From NCBI GenBank assembly GCA_017521605.1, contig JAFXCD010000024.1, positions 1 through 41,395 on the forward strand: DNA of 41,395 nt, given 5' to 3'. Source of the DNA: Lachnospiraceae bacterium. Its GTDB lineage: Bacteria > Bacillota > Clostridia > Lachnospirales > Lachnospiraceae. The notes beneath the pieces are model-generated. The model ran no database searches. It had not been told where the DNA came from and saw nothing but the letters and a program-made list of their open reading frames with translations. Position 1 is the stretch's first letter, and each line of letters opens with the position of its first letter. Positions 38,306-41,395 of the stretch are shown piece after piece. Made by a program: the position numbers and the translations under genes.

Positions 38306-39876
38306 AGCTAAAGGTTAAGTTATTGGTGATTCAGGTTTATGTAATTTGTGTACTGTCAATTTTGCTATCAGTAGCAGGAATTAATGCAGTGAAAAACACT
38401 ATGTATGCAGACGCAGAGGGCGCATTACAAATGGCAGCAATCGGATACAATGAGGATGTAAGTTATTTAAAGAATGCTGATAGGGTTGTGGAGATTGCTG
38501 TTTTTGAAGGTGACACAGTTAAAGAGTCTTCATTATCGGCATTTATAGGAAGCAAAGCAGGAGAGGAAGCATTGCAGGTTGCTTTGAAGGAAAAAAGAGC
38601 TTATTTCGAGAAGAAGCTCATAATTGATGGTCAGAAGTATTGCGGATATTATTTGCCTACAGACAATGGAATGGTTTTAGCAGTGGAGTCTAATGCATAT
38701 ATTGCTGAGAAGTTAAAAGACTTTATGATTTTGTTTTTAGGAATTTCAGGTGCAGTTATTGTAGTGTGTGGTATTGCATTATGGTTGATTACCACACGTA
38801 TTGTTGGAAGAGTGAATCGATCCAGTGAAGCAATTAAAGCATTGGCAGAAGGGGATTTGACCAAGGAAATAAAGACCTATCCGGGAGCGAAGGAAGAGAC
38901 CTATGTTATTTGTAATGATGCTGCATCCTTAAGGGAATCCTTACGGGGCATGGTAGAAACCATTAAGAGCGGTGCCAATCGTTTGGATAAGAGTAGTGAT
39001 CAGTTTAAGGAGCATTTTACTACCATCAATACCACTGTTGAAGATGTAAATACGGCTATTGATGAAATTGCTCAAAGTGCAAGTGCATTGGCAGATGACG
39101 CCATCGGTATGACAGGTCGTGTTACTGATATGGGTGAATCTATTGATAGTAATAACAATAGCATTATTAATCTGGAAAATGTAGTAGATAATATGAATGC
39201 AGTTTCAGAAAAGGCAAATGTGTTGTTAACCGGTTTATCAAAGTTAAATGAAAAGACCCAGGATGCTATTAAAGTGGTAAGTGAAAAGACCCAGGCTACT
39301 AATATTTCTGTTGATAAGATTAAGGATGCTGTTAACATGATTCAGTCTATTGCAGGGCAGACCAATTTACTTTCTCTGAACGCGTCTATTGAAGCAGCAA
39401 GAGCAGGAGAGGCTGGTAGAGGTTTTGCAGTGGTTGCGGATGAAATTCGCCAGCTGGCAGACAGCTCAGCAAGCAGTGCAAGAGCCATTGAAGAGATTAT
39501 TGTAGAATTATTAGAGAATTCCAATGATGCAGTAGAAAAAATGAACAATGTGACTGCTAATTCAGAAGAGGAAGAGAAGAGTCTGGTAGCTACCAAAGAA
39601 GCATTCCGTCAATTGCAGGAAGAAGTAGAGACAGTATCCCGTGCTACTGCGGATATCGCAAATCAGATGGATGCCTTAATTGATGCCAAGGAAGGTATTG
39701 CTACATCTGCAAGTAATTTATCAGCGGTATCAGAAGAAAATGCTGCAGCTACAGAAGAAACATCTGCTTCTATGCAAACATTGAAGTCTAATATTGATGA
39801 ATGTGTAATAGAAGTTGATTCATTGGCTGAAATGAGTAGTGATTTATCTAAGCAGGTTGCTAAGTTTAAATTGTAA
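38302..39876 (+). CDS. Methyl-accepting chemotaxis protein
   Basis: A 524-residue chemoreceptor. A first membrane helix (about 5-29), a periplasm-type sensor of about 110 residues resembling a single Cache domain, a second helix (about 140-165), a HAMP domain (to about 215), then a coiled-coil signalling domain with the conserved hairpin tip [20 protein letters not shown]. Methylation-helix Glu/Gln runs flank it. It reports to CheA/CheW, and motility genes are not in the window. The sensor lacks a recognisable ligand signature. Its start codon sits behind a hairpin-borne ribosome site and a three-codon ORF, suggesting coupled translation. Confidence 0.94.
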   Translation: MKLKVKLLVIQVYVICVLSILLSVAGINAVKNTMYADAEGALQMAAIGYNEDVSYLKNADRVVEIAVFEGDTVKESSLSAFIGSKAGEEALQVALKEKRAYFEKKLIIDGQKYCGYYLPTDNGMVLAVESNAYIAEKLKDFMILFLGISGAVIVVCGIALWLITTRIVGRVNRSSEAIKALAEGDLTKEIKTYPGAKEETYVICNDAASLRESLRGMVETIKSGANRLDKSSDQFKEHFTTINTTVEDVNTAIDEIAQSASALADDAIGMTGRVTDMGESIDSNNNSIINLENVVDNMNAVSEKANVLLTGLSKLNEKTQDAIKVVSEKTQATNISVDKIKDAVNMIQSIAGQTNLLSLNASIEAARAGEAGRGFAVVADEIRQLADSSASSARAIEEIIVELLENSNDAVEKMNNVTANSEEEEKSLVATKEAFRQLQEEVETVSRATADIANQMDALIDAKEGIATSASNLSAVSEENAAATEETSASMQTLKSNIDECVIEVDSLAEMSSDLSKQVAKFKL

Positions 39877-39883
39877 AAATCAG

Positions 39884-39914
39884 AGGACGTCACAGTTGAC
39901 GTCCTTCTATTTTT
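39884..39914. terminator. Bidirectional terminator between chemoreceptor and AraC gene
   Basis: A perfect 9-bp stem AGGACGTCA/TGACGTCCT (39884-39892/39897-39905) with a 4-base loop. TCTATTTTT follows on +, and CTGATTTTT on -. It overlaps the last bases of the converging AraC gene's transcript. Confidence 0.9.
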
Positions 39915-40770
39915 GTCTTATATATTGTTCCCTATACTTGCTGGGAGATAGACCAGTATTTTTCTGAAAGGTTTTAAAAAAGTAGGCATAGCTGGAATAA
40001 CACAACTTATCCTGAACCTGAGTTACTGTGTATCCTTCACGAAGTAAGGATTGTGCTGTGGCTATCTTTTGTAAGGTGATGTAATGGTTTATAGAAATGT
40101 GGGCATGTTTCTTGAACAACCTGGACAGGTAGTCCGGATGCAGATAAAAATGTGCTGCCAGGTCAGAAACGGTCAGGTTTTCACAAATGTGTTCATGGAT
40201 GAAAGCGATGATTTTATTTGTATTATGCTGACCGGATGAAATAGGAAAACAGTGTGTACTTTCCGGAGAGAGAAGGCTTACCATTTGATTCAGAGTAGAA
40301 AGCAGGTCGAAAAAGCAAGACAGAGCTTCCGGTTTAGTAAAGGAAGAGAAAGAAATCAAATGGTCCAGACCAATTGCCCATTTTTTACTCATGGAAGGAT
40401 TGGGGGTTAGTAATAAAGGCTTGGAGTTTTCCTTCAGATAGGTAAAAGTATCCTTCTTGTTACAGAATACGCTGTCCAGCCATTGTGCATTTATACTTAG
40501 AATGTAACGTTCATAAACCTTGCCGGTTTCGTGGTAAAGCTGATGCACACAGAATGGAGGTATGATGATTAATGTGCCTGCCGGGACTGCGGATACAGTA
40601 TCGTTTAGAAGGACGTCCGGCAAATCGGATAAGGTAAAATACAGTTCCACAGCATTGTGGGAATGTGGACCTACCGGGGAATCTGTATGGTTGTTGCGAT
40701 AAAATGCATCAAAAGGAGCAGCTACCGGGAAGGTTAGATTATTAGGAGTGTTACTTGTGTTTTCTGGCAT
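39907..40770 (-). CDS. AraC-family regulator with N-terminal cupin
   Basis: A 287-residue sugar-type AraC regulator. The N-terminal half is a cupin: PHSHNAVELYFTLSD and VPAGTLIIIPPFCVHQ are the two strand-loop motifs of the ligand barrel. The C-terminal 100 residues carry two helix-turn-helix motifs (LTVSDLAAHFYLHPDYLSRLF and VQDKLCYSSYAYFFKTFQKN). AAGGAGG lies at an ideal distance before the ATG. It is divergent from a Gfo/Idh/MocA oxidoreductase with a 151-base gap, the normal layout for a regulator and the sugar-metabolism gene it controls; that control is inference. Confidence 0.93.
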   Translation of the reverse strand: MPENTSNTPNNLTFPVAAPFDAFYRNNHTDSPVGPHSHNAVELYFTLSDLPDVLLNDTVSAVPAGTLIIIPPFCVHQLYHETGKVYERYILSINAQWLDSVFCNKKDTFTYLKENSKPLLLTPNPSMSKKWAIGLDHLISFSSFTKPEALSCFFDLLSTLNQMVSLLSPESTHCFPISSGQHNTNKIIAFIHEHICENLTVSDLAAHFYLHPDYLSRLFKKHAHISINHYITLQKIATAQSLLREGYTVTQVQDKLCYSSYAYFFKTFQKNTGLSPSKYREQYIRQK

Positions 40771-40921
40771 TTAATGGCCTCCTTATACAAAAGTCGGAAA
40801 AGTATATAAAACAAGTATTATATATACATATTATTTCATTTGGAGATTTATTACAATAGGCTTAGATAGAATTTGTAGGAATAATCAAAAAGTTTTGTGT
40901 AAGGAAGAAGGGATTATTGTA
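40771..40921. promoter_or_regulatory. Divergent control region, AraC / oxidoreductase
   Basis: A very AT-rich gap between two divergent starts, with TATAT-type runs at 40803-40832. No clean -35/-10 pair or palindrome stands out. Direct-repeat half-sites for the AraC protein would be expected here but I cannot define them by eye. Confidence 0.35.
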
Positions 40922-41395
40922 ATGAAAAAGGTCGGCATCATAGGTTGTGGAAATATAGCGCAGGTACATGCTTGGGTGCTACATGATATGAAAGATGCGG
41001 AGCTTGTGGCTGTTTGTGATACAGATGCTGCAAAGGCTCAGGTATTGTCGGAAAAGTGGACTGAAGGTAAGGCGAAGGTGTTCACCGATTGGCGAAAGTT
41101 GTGTCATGCGGAGTTAGACGTGGTCCACATTTGCACACCCCATTATTTACATGCACCTATGGCAGTAGAGCTGTTAAAACAAGGTAAGACAGTCTTTATG
41201 GAAAAGCCCTGTGCTATTTCCGGAGAACAGTTTGAAGAACTGAAACAGATAGATAAGAAACACCCCGGAAAGCTGGGATTCTGTTTTCAGAACCGTTATA
41301 ATGAGACCACTTTGGCTATGGATAAAATGGTGGAGGAAGGTCTCATTGGTGAGATAAGGGGAGCAAGGGCTTTTGTAACTTGGCGAAGAGATGAA
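40922..41395 (+). CDS. Gfo/Idh/MocA-family oxidoreductase (cut by window end)
   Basis: The first 158 residues of an NAD(P)-dependent sugar or inositol dehydrogenase. The Rossmann start VGIIGCGNIAQVH is at residues 4-16, followed by VCDTD, HICTPHYLHAP and the catalytic-lysine motif MEKPCA near residue 99-104. The last visible codon is complete at the window edge; full members are 330-390 residues. AAGGAAGAAGG precedes the ATG. It is divergent from the AraC-cupin gene, suggesting a sugar-derivative catabolic locus that continues beyond the window. The substrate is unknown. Confidence 0.92.
   Translation, partial: MKKVGIIGCGNIAQVHAWVLHDMKDAELVAVCDTDAAKAQVLSEKWTEGKAKVFTDWRKLCHAELDVVHICTPHYLHAPMAVELLKQGKTVFMEKPCAISGEQFEELKQIDKKHPGKLGFCFQNRYNETTLAMDKMVEEGLIGEIRGARAFVTWRRDE

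Noticed and set aside
1-41395. CRISPR array, tRNA or rRNA genes
   Set aside because: No regularly spaced direct repeats of 25-40 bases, no cloverleaf with a TTCGANNC arm and no rRNA-like stretch were found on either strand.

Overview
The window looks like chromosomal DNA of a low-GC Gram-positive gut or rumen anaerobe, most likely a member of the Lachnospiraceae (Clostridia). The reasons are AT-rich codon use, strong AGGAGG-type ribosome sites, many promoters with an extended -10 (TGnTATAAT), several short XRE regulators with membrane tails, a Bce-type peptide-sensing module, and cytoplasmic plant-polysaccharide glycosidases without signal peptides. The genus assignment is inference. Almost everything is on the + strand; only the CoA-transferase, a two-gene block near 36-37 kb and an AraC regulator near 40 kb are on the - strand.

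Layout. 1-435: the right end of a probable IS200/IS605-type element with an RNA-like hairpin series, then a promoter-leader block that recurs upstream of the beta-galactosidase at 13.5 kb. 0.4-5.9 kb: an XRE regulator paired with a membrane HExxH protein, a Fic-family AMPylase, a decayed HTH/RhuM-Doc pair, glycerate kinase, and a second XRE-membrane regulator behind a palindromic operator. 6-13.4 kb: an accessory zone of one-component sensors built on the GyrI/AraC effector-binding fold (three intact genes, two wrecks), two GNAT acetyltransferases, a frameshifted C39-like protease, a Cys-rich V4R-like protein and a helix-hairpin-helix protein. Dispersed repeats and terminators sharing one loop sequence lie between them. 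13.8-20.3 kb: carbohydrate use, with a GH2 beta-galactosidase-type enzyme, an XRE regulator fused to a superoxide-reductase-like domain, a GH120 beta-xylosidase and a PfkB sugar kinase. 20.3-23.1 kb: a compact cluster of two paralogous ParB-like proteins (one fused to an HTH), a TrmH/SpoU RNA methyltransferase and a zinc-ribbon P-loop kinase. 23.4-29.8 kb: a Bce-type two-component system, ABC transporter and erythromycin-esterase-like lipoprotein tied together by two near-identical operators. 29.8-32.2 kb: a YdiF-type CoA-transferase divergent from a short-chain dehydrogenase. 32.4-35.9 kb: an MBOAT, SGNH and GH43 operon. 36-41.4 kb: a zinc-ribbon membrane protein and a frameshifted small membrane ORF, a lipid kinase, a chemoreceptor with an odd leader, and an AraC regulator divergent from an oxidoreductase cut by the window end.

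How the genes fit together. GH120, GH43 and GH2 enzymes with a PfkB kinase point to intracellular breakdown of imported xylo-, arabino- and galacto-oligosaccharides. The Bce module would sense and detoxify cell-wall-active peptides, and its response regulator probably also switches on the Ere-like lipoprotein, because both genes carry the TNACA-N4-TGTAA motif with the same extra half-site.

Most noteworthy: (1) the duplicated promoter-leader block upstream of two unrelated genes; (2) the ParB-like pair/RNA methyltransferase/kinase cluster; (3) the duplicated BceR-type operator that extends the regulon to the esterase; (4) an XRE-superoxide-reductase fusion with a degenerate metal site; (5) a nested-hairpin RNA candidate at 7575-7741; (6) a three-codon leader ORF overlapping the chemoreceptor start; (7) a small - strand membrane ORF interrupted at an A8 tract. 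No tRNA, rRNA or CRISPR array was seen. All family calls come from motifs read by eye; no database search was run.
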